From: an uncultured Alphaproteobacteria bacterium
GTDB taxonomy: Bacteria; Pseudomonadota; Alphaproteobacteria; Rhizobiales; Beijerinckiaceae
Length of the DNA stretch: 64,000 nucleotides
Assembly: GCA_937988775.1 (NCBI GenBank)
Contig: CALKHP010000001.1
Location: forward strand, 19,114 to 83,113
Direction of reading: 5' to 3'
Of this stretch, positions 1-7,144 are shown piece after piece. Under the pieces are notes generated by a model. That model saw nothing but the letters and a program-made list of their open reading frames with translations. It was not told where the DNA came from and did not search any database. The position numbers were made by a program, and so were the translations under genes. Each line of letters opens with the position of its first letter. Positions within the stretch are counted from its first letter, which is position 1.

Positions 1-227
1 CACGCCGGTCGCGGCCAGCGGCACCTGCCGGCAATATGACTTCTTCCGAGGCTGTCTCGATCCGGTGGCATCGCCGGCTTCGGGCCATGCCGTGACCTCG
101 CACAGAAGGCATCATCGTTCGGCCCGGCACGCGCAAAGGATGTCGCGGCGCTAGAGCACGTTCGTCTGTCGGGGCGCTGCACGAAACCGTGCGGCGCCCC
201 GATAGCGTTGAAGCGGCTTTTCGCCGG
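1..227. other. Left-edge stretch with no assignable gene
   Basis: No gene is recognised here. One plus-strand frame is open from base 2 to a TAG at 152-154, but the encoded residues turn into an Arg/His-rich string typical of noncoding GC-rich sequence. The stretch could hold the 3' end of a gene lying outside the window. It contains the hairpin at 169-202 and a CTAGAGCAC motif at 151-159. Confidence 0.4.
169..202. terminator. Strong inverted repeat downstream of the first SDR gene
   Basis: A 15-bp stem (169-183 with 188-202, one G-T wobble) closes on the 4-base loop AAAC. It lies 26 bases beyond the stop of the minus-strand SDR gene at 228. No T-run follows on either strand, so it is a likely but unproven terminator or mRNA 3'-end stabiliser for the minus-strand operon. 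Confidence 0.55.
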
Positions 228-974
228 TCAGCACACCCATTGAAAACCGTCGATGACGAAATGCTGGCCGGTGATGAACATCGGCTCGGTGGTCGCCAGA
301 TAGGCGACAAGGCCGCCGACATCCTGCGGCGAGCCGAGGCGCCCAAGCGCGATGCCCTTGACGAGTTCGGGCTCGCGGGCTTGCGTCAGGCTGTTGCCGA
401 GTTCCGTCTTGATGACGCCGGGGCAGATGGCGTTGATGGCGATTTTCGGCCCAAGCTCCTTGGCCAGCGACCGGGTCAGGCCGAGAATGCCGGCTTTGGC
501 CGTCGCATAGGCGTGCTTGCTGACCGCGCTCGTCACGCCGCCGGAGAGCGCATTCAGCGACGACATGCTGATGATGCGCCCGCCGCCATCCTGCTCCAGC
601 ATCACCGGCGCCGCGGCGTGGATGAAGTTGAAGCAACTCTTCAGGTTGACGGCGATGGTGCGGTCGAACTCATCCTCGCCGATCTCGAGGATGCTCTTGG
701 CGTTGGATGCGCCGGCATTGTTGACCAGCACGTCGAGCTGGCCCCAATGCGATTTCACGGCCGCGACGATCTCATGCGCGCGGGCGAAATTCGCGACATC
801 GGCCTCGAAGATCAGCGTCTTGACGCCGAGGCTTTCGAGTTCTTTCGCTGTTTTGGCCATTTCGGGCCGCAGCAGATCGACCAGCGCGATGGAATAGCCG
901 CGTTCGGCGAGCGCAAGGGCGCAGCCGCGCCCGATGCCACGGGCGCCGCCCGTGACGATGGCAGTTTTCGTCAT
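228..974 (-). CDS. SDR family NAD(P)-dependent oxidoreductase
   Basis: 248 aa, the usual length of a classical short-chain dehydrogenase. The nucleotide-binding TGGARGIG motif is at residues 8-15, the NNAG motif lies near residue 85, a catalytic Ser lies in the SMSSLNALSGG segment and the active-site YATAK motif is near residue 156. The C-terminal GQHFVIDGF stretch is typical of FabG-like members. It probably interconverts an alcohol and a ketone of a small metabolite in the cytoplasm. It is the last gene of a minus-strand operon that starts with the iclR gene, 24 bases after the deacetylase gene, with a good ribosome site (CGGAGGA) before ATG. The substrate is not predictable from sequence. 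Confidence 0.9.
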   Translation of the reverse strand: MTKTAIVTGGARGIGRGCALALAERGYSIALVDLLRPEMAKTAKELESLGVKTLIFEADVANFARAHEIVAAVKSHWGQLDVLVNNAGASNAKSILEIGEDEFDRTIAVNLKSCFNFIHAAAPVMLEQDGGGRIISMSSLNALSGGVTSAVSKHAYATAKAGILGLTRSLAKELGPKIAINAICPGVIKTELGNSLTQAREPELVKGIALGRLGSPQDVGGLVAYLATTEPMFITGQHFVIDGFQWVC

Positions 975-998
975 GATGTCCTCCGGACGGGTCTTAAC

Positions 999-1904
999 TC
1001 AAGCGGCGTTGTCGCGGGCGAAGGCGGCGACATCGGCATGGGTCGCGAACCAGACATCGCCCTTGGCCTTGGCGAGGCGGATCAACTCCTCGATGATCCA
1101 GATGCGTGACCGGTAGCCGCTGATATGGGGATGGGTGGTGAGCTGGAAGATGCCGCCCTCCTCATACGCCGCCTCGAACTCGCGCTTGAAGATGTTGAAC
1201 ACGGCTTCGGGCGCGGTATGTGGGCGCAGCGACTGGAAGCGGTGCATCATGAAGTAGACCGCGTCGTCGCGCACCCATTCCACCGGCAGTTCGACAATGC
1301 CGGTCGGCGCGCCATCGAGCAGTAACTCGTAGCAATCCTCGTCGGCCATCAGCGAGGAATCGTAGAGCAGCCCCATCTCCTTCTCGATGCGCAATGTGTT
1401 GGGGCTGAAATCCCATGACGGTGTGCGCAGGCCGACCGGGCGCACGCCGGTGATCTTTTCCAGCGTCGCGGCCGCGCGCATCATCAGGTCGCGCTCGGCC
1501 TCGTAGGGCAGCACGGAATTCAGTTCGTGAATCCAGCCGTGAATGCCGATTTCATGGCCTTCGGCGATCACCCGGCGTTGTTCGTCCTCATGCAGCAGGG
1601 CCGCGACCGCCGGAACATAGAATGTCGCCGGCACGCTATGGCGCGCGAGCAGCTTCAGGATGCGCGGTACGCCGACGCGCGTGCCGTACTCGCCCCACGC
1701 CATGCGGCCGATCGAGGTGCCGCCATCGCGCAATTCGTTGGTTTCATGGTCGGAATCGAACGATAGCGCGAAGGCGCAGCGCGCGCCGTTCTTCCAGGTC
1801 TTCGGGCGGTAGCTGCGGCCGGCGCGGACCTGATTGACCAGTTTGCGCCAATGGGCTTCCTCCCACTGCCACGGTTCCTGCTTTTGGGTGCTGCGATTGT
1901 CCAC
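999..1904 (-). CDS. Polysaccharide deacetylase family protein
   Basis: 301 aa, cytoplasmic (no signal peptide). It has the NodB-fold metal-site motifs: FSFDSDHETN near residue 50 supplies the Asp pair and EIGIHGWIHEL near residue 118 the two zinc-binding His. The later TPSWDFSPNTL and the C-terminal LTTHPHISGYRSR motifs fit the subgroup that includes allantoinase PuuE and peptidoglycan-deacetylase-like amidohydrolases. It is expected to hydrolyse a C-N bond of a small amide rather than act on cell wall, because it sits between two SDR genes with an MFS carrier. The start is GTG, 9 bases after AAGGAG, and this ribosome site overlaps the stop codon of the SDR gene upstream. The exact substrate is unknown. 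Confidence 0.85.
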   Translation of the reverse strand: MDNRSTQKQEPWQWEEAHWRKLVNQVRAGRSYRPKTWKNGARCAFALSFDSDHETNELRDGGTSIGRMAWGEYGTRVGVPRILKLLARHSVPATFYVPAVAALLHEDEQRRVIAEGHEIGIHGWIHELNSVLPYEAERDLMMRAAATLEKITGVRPVGLRTPSWDFSPNTLRIEKEMGLLYDSSLMADEDCYELLLDGAPTGIVELPVEWVRDDAVYFMMHRFQSLRPHTAPEAVFNIFKREFEAAYEEGGIFQLTTHPHISGYRSRIWIIEELIRLAKAKGDVWFATHADVAAFARDNAA

Positions 1905-1917
1905 CGGATGTTCTCCT

Positions 1918-2676
1918 TCATTTTCCGCCGTCGACCGACAGGACCTGTCCGTTGACGAAGCTGGCGAGATCGGATGCGAAGAATATCACCACCTTGGCGA
2001 TCTCGTCGGCGGTTCCCAGCCGTTTCATGGCGACGCTTTCGACAAGCTGGCGCTGTTTTTCGGGGCTGTACGAGGCCCATTGCCGTTTGGTCGCGTCGTT
2101 GGTCTGCACGAAGCCCGGCGCGACGCTGTTGACCCGGATGCCGTGAGGCCCGAACTCATGCGCCAGTTGGCGCGTCAGGCCGAGCAGGCCGTGTTTCGCG
2201 GCGCAATAGGCCTGGACGCCGGTCAGCGAGGCCTGCAGCGCCGCGCCCGAGGTGGTGGTGACGATGGCGCCGCGCCCGGCCTTCTTCATGCCCGGCGCGG
2301 CGGCCCGGCACAGCGTGAAGGCGGCGCCGAGATTGATCGCGACCACGCGGTCCCAATCGGCATCGCTGACCTCTTCCAGCGGGCGATTGCTCTGGCCGGC
2401 GACGCCGCCGGCATTGCACACGAGCACGTCGATCGCGCCGCCGGAGCGCTGTTCCACCGAAGCGATCCAGGCGGCGCCGGCCTGCCTGTCGAGCAGGTCG
2501 ACCTTGTCGGCGGTGACCCCCGCCGCGACGAGGCCGCCGAACGCATCCTCGCGAATGTCGCAGCCGAACACCCTGGCGCCGGCCTTGGCGAAGCGTTCGC
2601 TGATCGCCAGCCCGAAGCCGATCGCCGCGCCGCTGACGGCGACCGTCTTGCCGGTGAAATCAAGCGCGGCGTTCAA
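1918..2676 (-). CDS. SDR family oxidoreductase
   Basis: 252 aa classical short-chain dehydrogenase. An SGAAIGFG-type nucleotide-binding loop is near residue 15, a VCNAGG motif near residue 88, and a catalytic YCAAKHGLLGL motif near residue 155. The C-terminal NGQVLSVDGGK is the usual FabG-type ending. It probably oxidises or reduces a hydroxy or keto group in the pathway served by the neighbouring MFS carrier. The start codon is TTG in a TTGA junction: it overlaps the stop of the MFS gene by 4 bases, so translation is probably coupled. It is different enough from the SDR at 228-974 to act on another step. Confidence 0.9.
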   Translation of the reverse strand: MNAALDFTGKTVAVSGAAIGFGLAISERFAKAGARVFGCDIREDAFGGLVAAGVTADKVDLLDRQAGAAWIASVEQRSGGAIDVLVCNAGGVAGQSNRPLEEVSDADWDRVVAINLGAAFTLCRAAAPGMKKAGRGAIVTTTSGAALQASLTGVQAYCAAKHGLLGLTRQLAHEFGPHGIRVNSVAPGFVQTNDATKRQWASYSPEKQRQLVESVAMKRLGTADEIAKVVIFFASDLASFVNGQVLSVDGGK

Positions 2677-3983
2677 CGCAGATCCTCATGCGCGGTCTCG
2701 CGGAAGGTCCAGATCACGGCGCCCGAGACGATGCCGCCGGCGATCAGGTAGTAGGTCGGCGAGATCGGCGAGTCGGTGACCTTGATCAGCCATGTCGCGA
2801 TGAACGGCGCGAAACCGCCGAAGATCGCCACCGAGAGGCTGTAGCCGATCGACATCAGCGTGGTGCGCGAATGCGTCGGGAACAGTTCCGAGAGCGCCGC
2901 CGGTCCCGCGCCCGAGAAGGCGGCGATGAACAGGTTGAACAGGATCATGATCGCCACGATCGTCACCAGCGGCGCGCCGGACAGGATCACGGTGAACAGC
3001 GGGTAGGGCAGGATGACGAAGGCGGCGCAGCATGCCAGCAGCAGCGGCTTGCGCCCGACGCGGTCCGACAACATGCCGAAGAGCGGCGTCGTCAGCACCA
3101 GGATGATCAGCGCGGCCGAGTTGCCCCACAGCGCCTGGCTCTGGGTGAGGCCGGCATGCTTGACCAGGAAGGTCGGCAGGTAGTTGAGCATGACATAGTA
3201 GGATACCGTCCAGATGATGGTGAAGCCGAAGGCTTTCCCCATCAGCGCGAGCGGCTGGCCGAGATCGTGCTCGGCCCGCGCCGGGGCCTTTTGCGCCGCG
3301 GTGAAGGCGGGCGTTTCCTCGATGTTGCGCCGCATGTAGACGCCGATCGGCAGCAGCAGCCCGCCGAGCAGGAAGGGAATGCGCCAGGCCCAGCTCGCCA
3401 TCTGATCGCCGGTGAACAGGCTGGCCACGATGGCGACCACGACGCTGCCAAGCAGGCTCGAGGCGGCGATCGAGGCCTGCCCGATGCTGCCGAACAGGCC
3501 ACGGCGGCCGGTCGGCGCGGATTCGATGATGAAGGCGGTCGCCCCGCCCCACTCGCCGCCAGCCGCCAGCCCCTGGACCAGGCGCATGACCACGAGCAGG
3601 ACCGGCGCCAGGATGCCGATGGTTTCGAAGGTCGGCAGCAGGCCGATGCCGACCGTGCCGAGCGCCATGCCGAAGATCGTGATCATCAGTGCGATCTTGC
3701 GGCCTTTGGTATCGCCGATGCGCCCGATGATGGCGCCGCCGATCGGGCGCGCCAGGAAGCCGACGCCGAAGGCCGCGAACGATGCCAGCAGCCCGACGAC
3801 GGCATTCTCGTTGGGGAAGAATTTCGCGGCGATCGTCGTCGCCAGATAGGCGTAGACCACGAAATCATAGTATTCCATCACGTTGCCGATCGAGGCGGCC
3901 ATCAACTGGCGGCGTCGGACGGCATGCGACATTTCCGTGTGACCGACAGCGTCGTCGATATGGGCTGATGCGTGGCTCGTCAT
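2673..3983 (-). CDS. MFS transporter of the metabolite:H+ symporter type
   Basis: 436 aa with about 12 membrane segments. The motif GRIGDTKGRKIALM between segments 2 and 3 and GMLSDRVGRKPLLL between segments 8 and 9 mark a major facilitator carrier. The N-terminal GNVMEYYDFVVYAYL and the LVQGLAAGGEWGGA motif are characteristic of the MHS family (ProP, KgtP, ShiA-like), which take up organic acids or betaines with protons. It probably imports the substrate handled by the two SDRs and the deacetylase downstream. Its ATG overlaps the stop of the iclR gene (ATGA), and the next SDR gene overlaps its own stop, so the three genes are translationally chained. Confidence 0.92.
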   Translation of the reverse strand: MTSHASAHIDDAVGHTEMSHAVRRRQLMAASIGNVMEYYDFVVYAYLATTIAAKFFPNENAVVGLLASFAAFGVGFLARPIGGAIIGRIGDTKGRKIALMITIFGMALGTVGIGLLPTFETIGILAPVLLVVMRLVQGLAAGGEWGGATAFIIESAPTGRRGLFGSIGQASIAASSLLGSVVVAIVASLFTGDQMASWAWRIPFLLGGLLLPIGVYMRRNIEETPAFTAAQKAPARAEHDLGQPLALMGKAFGFTIIWTVSYYVMLNYLPTFLVKHAGLTQSQALWGNSAALIILVLTTPLFGMLSDRVGRKPLLLACCAAFVILPYPLFTVILSGAPLVTIVAIMILFNLFIAAFSGAGPAALSELFPTHSRTTLMSIGYSLSVAIFGGFAPFIATWLIKVTDSPISPTYYLIAGGIVSGAVIWTFRETAHEDLR

Positions 3984-4807
3984 GGTTGTTTTCCCCCTCG
4001 TTGCGCGTTTTCGGGTTTTTCTGACGGATCCGGGTTTCGGCCGCTCTCGGTCTGGATGGCGACGAGTTGTGTCAGTGAACGGGCAGCCTCGACGAGGGCG
4101 GGCAGCAGCCGCTCGCGTTTGGCCTGGAAGCGCGTCGTCACGCAGCCGATATCGAGCGTCGCCAGGATCGTGCCGTCGGCGGCGAAAATCGGCGCCGCGA
4201 TGCCGGTGCCGCCGAGCGCGAACTCCTCCTCGACGATCGCCAGCCCCTGCTGGCGTGTCAGTTCGACAGTGGCGTGCAGGGTTTCGAGGTCGATGATGGT
4301 GGCTGGCGTGATCTTGATCCGTGGCGTCGCCTGCAGCATCGCATCGCGCTCTTCCGCCGGCGAGAACGCGACGATGACGCGCCCCATCGCCGTGCAGTAG
4401 AACGGCGCGGTCCGGTCGAGATCGACATCGTAGCGAAAGTCCTGGCGCGCGACGGATTTGGCGAGCGTGCGGATGGCGTTATCGACCGCGGCGCCCAGCA
4501 GCACCGTTTCGCCGACAGTCTCGCAAAGCTGCTCCATCACCGGCTCCGCCAATGCGATCAGCCGGGCGAAGCGGTGCCCGCCCCAGCCAAAACCATGGCG
4601 GCGGAAAATCTCGTTGAGACTGTAGCGATCGGCCGGGTCCCGCGTGACGTAGCCGCGCGCCAGCAAGGTGCGCAGCAGCATCAGCGTGCTGCTCTTCGGC
4701 AGGGTGAGTTTGGCCGATGCGGTGCTCAGGGAGACGCCCTCCGCCTGGCCGGCAAGGAACTCCAGAACGTCCAGGACCCTGGCGGCGGATCGTACCATTG
4801 CGGACAT
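3980..4807 (-). CDS. IclR family transcriptional regulator
   Basis: 275 aa. The N-terminal winged helix covers about residues 1-70 (RVLDVLEFLAG, then SLSTASAKLTLPKSSTLMLL as helix-turn-helix). The C-terminal effector domain follows, with the family's RFDVDL-, YCTAMGRV- and GGTGIAAPIF-like motifs. It is expected to sense the substrate of the downstream catabolic genes. It is the first gene of the minus-strand operon iclR, mfs, sdr, deacetylase, sdr. A perfect 6+6 inverted repeat 14-29 bases before its start codon (4821-4836) is a candidate autoregulatory site. A second ATG three codons in is an alternative start. Confidence 0.92.
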   Translation of the reverse strand: MSAMVRSAARVLDVLEFLAGQAEGVSLSTASAKLTLPKSSTLMLLRTLLARGYVTRDPADRYSLNEIFRRHGFGWGGHRFARLIALAEPVMEQLCETVGETVLLGAAVDNAIRTLAKSVARQDFRYDVDLDRTAPFYCTAMGRVIVAFSPAEERDAMLQATPRIKITPATIIDLETLHATVELTRQQGLAIVEEEFALGGTGIAAPIFAADGTILATLDIGCVTTRFQAKRERLLPALVEAARSLTQLVAIQTESGRNPDPSEKPENAQRGGKQP

Positions 4808-4820
4808 ATATCAAAATCAA

Positions 4821-4836
4821 GTTCAGTAAGCTGAAC
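4821..4836. promoter_or_regulatory. Palindrome, probable IclR operator
   Basis: GTTCAG and CTGAAC separated by TAAG form a perfect inverted repeat in the AT-rich leader of the iclR gene. IclR-family sites are often GTTC...GAAC-type palindromes close to the regulator's own promoter. The position between the iclR operon and the next gene upstream (4965) fits autoregulation. Binding is inferred. Confidence 0.55.
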
Positions 4837-4964
4837 AGATATTGCCGCCGGGAATTTGATGGAGTCAATCTTGCCGGCCGAAAAAAACTCGCCGTGCAAC
4901 GGGGTCGGCTGTGAAAAACGCGCCGGCAGCGCCCCGGCCCGGCATTACGGAATGGCGGGATATG

Positions 4965-5375
4965 TCACGCTTCGAACAGGATATCCTGCGCGCCCTCCCA
5001 CAGGGTCTTCTTGCCGAGGGCTGCGAGGTTTTCGGCGCCCTTGCTGATCGTCATGAAATGGTTGCCGGCGAGCTGGCCGAGCTTGCTGGCGAAATTCACG
5101 CTGCCATAGGCGAGCAGAAGCTCGGTTTCGCTATAGCCGCCGGGATAGAACAGGAATTGCCCGGGCGCGGGGTAGCAGGTCGCGTTCTCGAAGGTCAGGC
5201 CGAAATCCCTGTCGCCAAGCGGAATCCAGCAGCCTTCGCCGCTCCAGCGCACATGGATGATGCGCTCGCGATAGGGCAGCAGCTTCAGGAACAGCGCCGC
5301 GGTTTTCGGCGCGGCCTCGTGTTCGAGCACGGCCTCGAAACGGTACGGGCCGGCGGTGATGCGGATCGTGGTCAT
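4965..5375 (-). CDS. DUF3830 family protein (cyclophilin-like fold)
   Basis: 136 aa. The sequence resembles the DUF3830 family: an N-terminal beta-rich segment, then a SGEGCWIPLGD stretch, a YPAPGQFLFYPGG segment and a YGSVNFASKLGQLAGNHF segment near the C-terminus. Members have a small cyclophilin-like fold, no proven reaction, and are often found in amidohydrolase, racemase or hydratase operons of soil bacteria. Here it follows RraA-like and hydratase-like genes on the same strand and precedes the iclR operon by 157 bases. The ribosome site GCAGGAGG is well placed before ATG. No function is assigned. Confidence 0.8.
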   Translation of the reverse strand: MTTIRITAGPYRFEAVLEHEAAPKTAALFLKLLPYRERIIHVRWSGEGCWIPLGDRDFGLTFENATCYPAPGQFLFYPGGYSETELLLAYGSVNFASKLGQLAGNHFMTISKGAENLAALGKKTLWEGAQDILFEA

Positions 5376-5471
5376 GGCGCCTCCTGCGTGGCTGGTTTTG
5401 CGTGGCTGGCTTGGTGAGGATTATCGATCCTCAGGCGGTTCGGTCGCGCCGCGCCGGTGGCGTTCAGGCGA

Positions 5472-6152
5472 TCACGGCTGCTCCGGTTCCAACGCCGGCG
5501 GCAGGCCGAACATAGCGAGGACCGGGCGGTTATTCGCCAGTTGCGCCTGCCAGTCGGCTTCGAGCGCGAGCTTGGCTTCCGCTTTGGCAATACGGTCGCG
5601 GACCATCGCCGGGGTCAGCGCGACCAGCCCGTCATCGTCGCCGATGATCAGGTCGCCCGGCGCGACGCTGCAACCGCCGACGACCACCGGGCGATTGATC
5701 GTGCCGCGCTCGACCGAAATCGGCCCGCGCGGCGTCGTCCACCGCGTGAAGATCGAAAAGTCGCGCCAGCCGGCCATGGCCGCCACGTCGCGGATCGCGC
5801 CGTCGCAGACCAGCCCAGCGGCGCCGCGCCGCCGGATATGCTCGCCGAGGATATCGCCGATCATCGCCGTCTCGCGGTGGCCGTTGGCGGCGATCACCAG
5901 CACGTCGCCCGGCCTGATCAGGTCGATCGCATAGACGACCGCACCGAAATCCGGCGGCTCGCAATGAACCGTCACCGCGCGTCCGAACAGGCGCGGTTGC
6001 TGGCCGGGCGGCAGCAGCGGCCTGATCGCCGGATCGATCTGCCCGCGATTCTCGCCGAGATCGACCGCGACTGATACCGGCACCTTGCGCCAGCGCGCGA
6101 TCTCGGCCTCGGTCAGATCGCCGGCGGCAACGGGGTGGATGGTCACGGGCAT
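5472..6152 (-). CDS. RraA family protein, probable 4-hydroxy-2-oxoacid aldolase/decarboxylase
   Basis: 226 aa, the normal RraA-like length. The motifs GDVLVIAANGHRETAMIGDILG, RRGAAGLVCDGAIRD and the C-terminal GDLIIGDDDGLVALTP are typical of the family. The D-G-x-x-R-D residues near position 120 match those that bind metal and pyruvate in HMG/CHA aldolases (4-hydroxy-4-methyl-2-oxoglutarate aldolase type), while true RNase E inhibitor RraA proteins are shorter. It probably splits a 4-hydroxy-2-oxo acid to pyruvate, or decarboxylates oxaloacetate. Its neighbour upstream is a 2-keto-4-pentenoate-hydratase-like gene, a common partner in aromatic meta-cleavage type pathways. Confidence 0.85.
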   Translation of the reverse strand: MPVTIHPVAAGDLTEAEIARWRKVPVSVAVDLGENRGQIDPAIRPLLPPGQQPRLFGRAVTVHCEPPDFGAVVYAIDLIRPGDVLVIAANGHRETAMIGDILGEHIRRRGAAGLVCDGAIRDVAAMAGWRDFSIFTRWTTPRGPISVERGTINRPVVVGGCSVAPGDLIIGDDDGLVALTPAMVRDRIAKAEAKLALEADWQAQLANNRPVLAMFGLPPALEPEQP

Positions 6153-6210
6153 GGAGCGGTCCTTTTGCAGAATGGTGTCTCGCCGGAACTGGCCGGCGTT
6201 TGCGAGTGCC

Positions 6211-7005
6211 TCAGCTTGCGCTGCCGGCGTTGACGGTGAGGTCGACCGTCCCCAGCCCCTCGACCTCGAAACTGTAGGCCTCGGTGCTGGTCGGAAAGCG
6301 CGTCGTCACCAGGCTGCCGGTCATCACGATGTCGCCGGCGCGCAGGTGGCGCCCTTGCGCGGCGAGGTGATTGGCGAGCCAGGCAAGCGGCGCGAACGGG
6401 TGGCCGAGCACGTCGCGGCCATGGCCGCGATCCACTTCCGTGCCGTTGCTGCGCACGATGCCGCGCGCGCTGTCGAGTGCCGGCCAAGCGGAGCGGAATT
6501 CGGACAGCACGATGCCGCCATTCCAGGAATTATCCGCAACCAGCGACAGCACGTCGAGTTCGCCATAATCGGCGGCGCGGTCATCGACGATCTCGATCGC
6601 GGCGCAGACGCCGCCGACATGCGCGGCGACGCTCTCGACCGTGAACGGCACCGCCTGCGCCGGCAAATCAGTTGCCATGCGCACGGCAATCTCGAATTCA
6701 AGGCCGATCCGGCCATAATCGGCCGCCGCCACGCTGGCGCCGGAACGGTGCACGCGATCGCTGAACACGACGCCGGCGATCGGTTGGTCGATGCCGCACA
6801 TCGCCTGCATGCGCTTCGAGGTCAGGCCGATCTTGTAGCCGACCGGCGCGCCGTGCCGCGTCTTGAGCAGCGACACGAAACGGTCCTGGATCGCATAGGC
6901 ATCCTCGAGCGACGCGGCGCCGTTTGCTGCCGCGAAGGGCCGGAACCGGTTGCCCTGCTCATGGTCGCGCACCAGCATCCGTGCCAACTCGTCCGTGTCG
7001 ATCAT
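6211..7005 (-). CDS. 2-keto-4-pentenoate hydratase / fumarylacetoacetate hydrolase-like protein
   Basis: 264 aa. The motifs GYKIGLTSKRMQAMCGIDQPI (about residues 75-95), LEFEIAVRM (metal-binding Glu residues) and the C-terminal GDIVMTGSLV are those of the MhpD/XylJ/DmpE hydratase and 4-oxalocrotonate decarboxylase family. It should hydrate a 2-hydroxypenta-2,4-dienoate-type compound to a 4-hydroxy-2-oxo acid, which the downstream RraA-like aldolase could cleave. AAGGAG lies 5-6 bases before ATG. It is the first gene of the minus block and is divergent from the branched-chain dehydrogenase operon across a 139-base gap. Sequence alone does not separate hydratase from decarboxylase. Confidence 0.85.
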   Translation of the reverse strand: MIDTDELARMLVRDHEQGNRFRPFAAANGAASLEDAYAIQDRFVSLLKTRHGAPVGYKIGLTSKRMQAMCGIDQPIAGVVFSDRVHRSGASVAAADYGRIGLEFEIAVRMATDLPAQAVPFTVESVAAHVGGVCAAIEIVDDRAADYGELDVLSLVADNSWNGGIVLSEFRSAWPALDSARGIVRSNGTEVDRGHGRDVLGHPFAPLAWLANHLAAQGRHLRAGDIVMTGSLVTTRFPTSTEAYSFEVEGLGTVDLTVNAGSAS

Positions 7006-7144
7006 GACGTCTCCTTCCGATGACGACCATTATGTTTGCCCGGGAAACCGGGAGGCCTGCCCGGCGATGTTCGGGTGGAATCGGCTTTTCCGCAAGGCGC
7101 AGACGTGCTTTGGATGGGGAGGACGCGATTACGACGGTGACGCT
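7006..7144. promoter_or_regulatory. Divergent promoter region between hydratase and bkd operon
   Basis: 139 bases separate the two divergent start codons. It contains a small perfect hairpin, CCCGG and CCGGG around a GAAA tetraloop at 7039-7052. No convincing -35/-10 pair or Lrp-type (BkdR) site could be picked out by eye. Confidence 0.35.

Noticed and set aside
2..154. Plus-strand frame open from the window edge
   Set aside because: The residues become Arg/His-rich noise and show no family; could be a gene end but cannot be supported.
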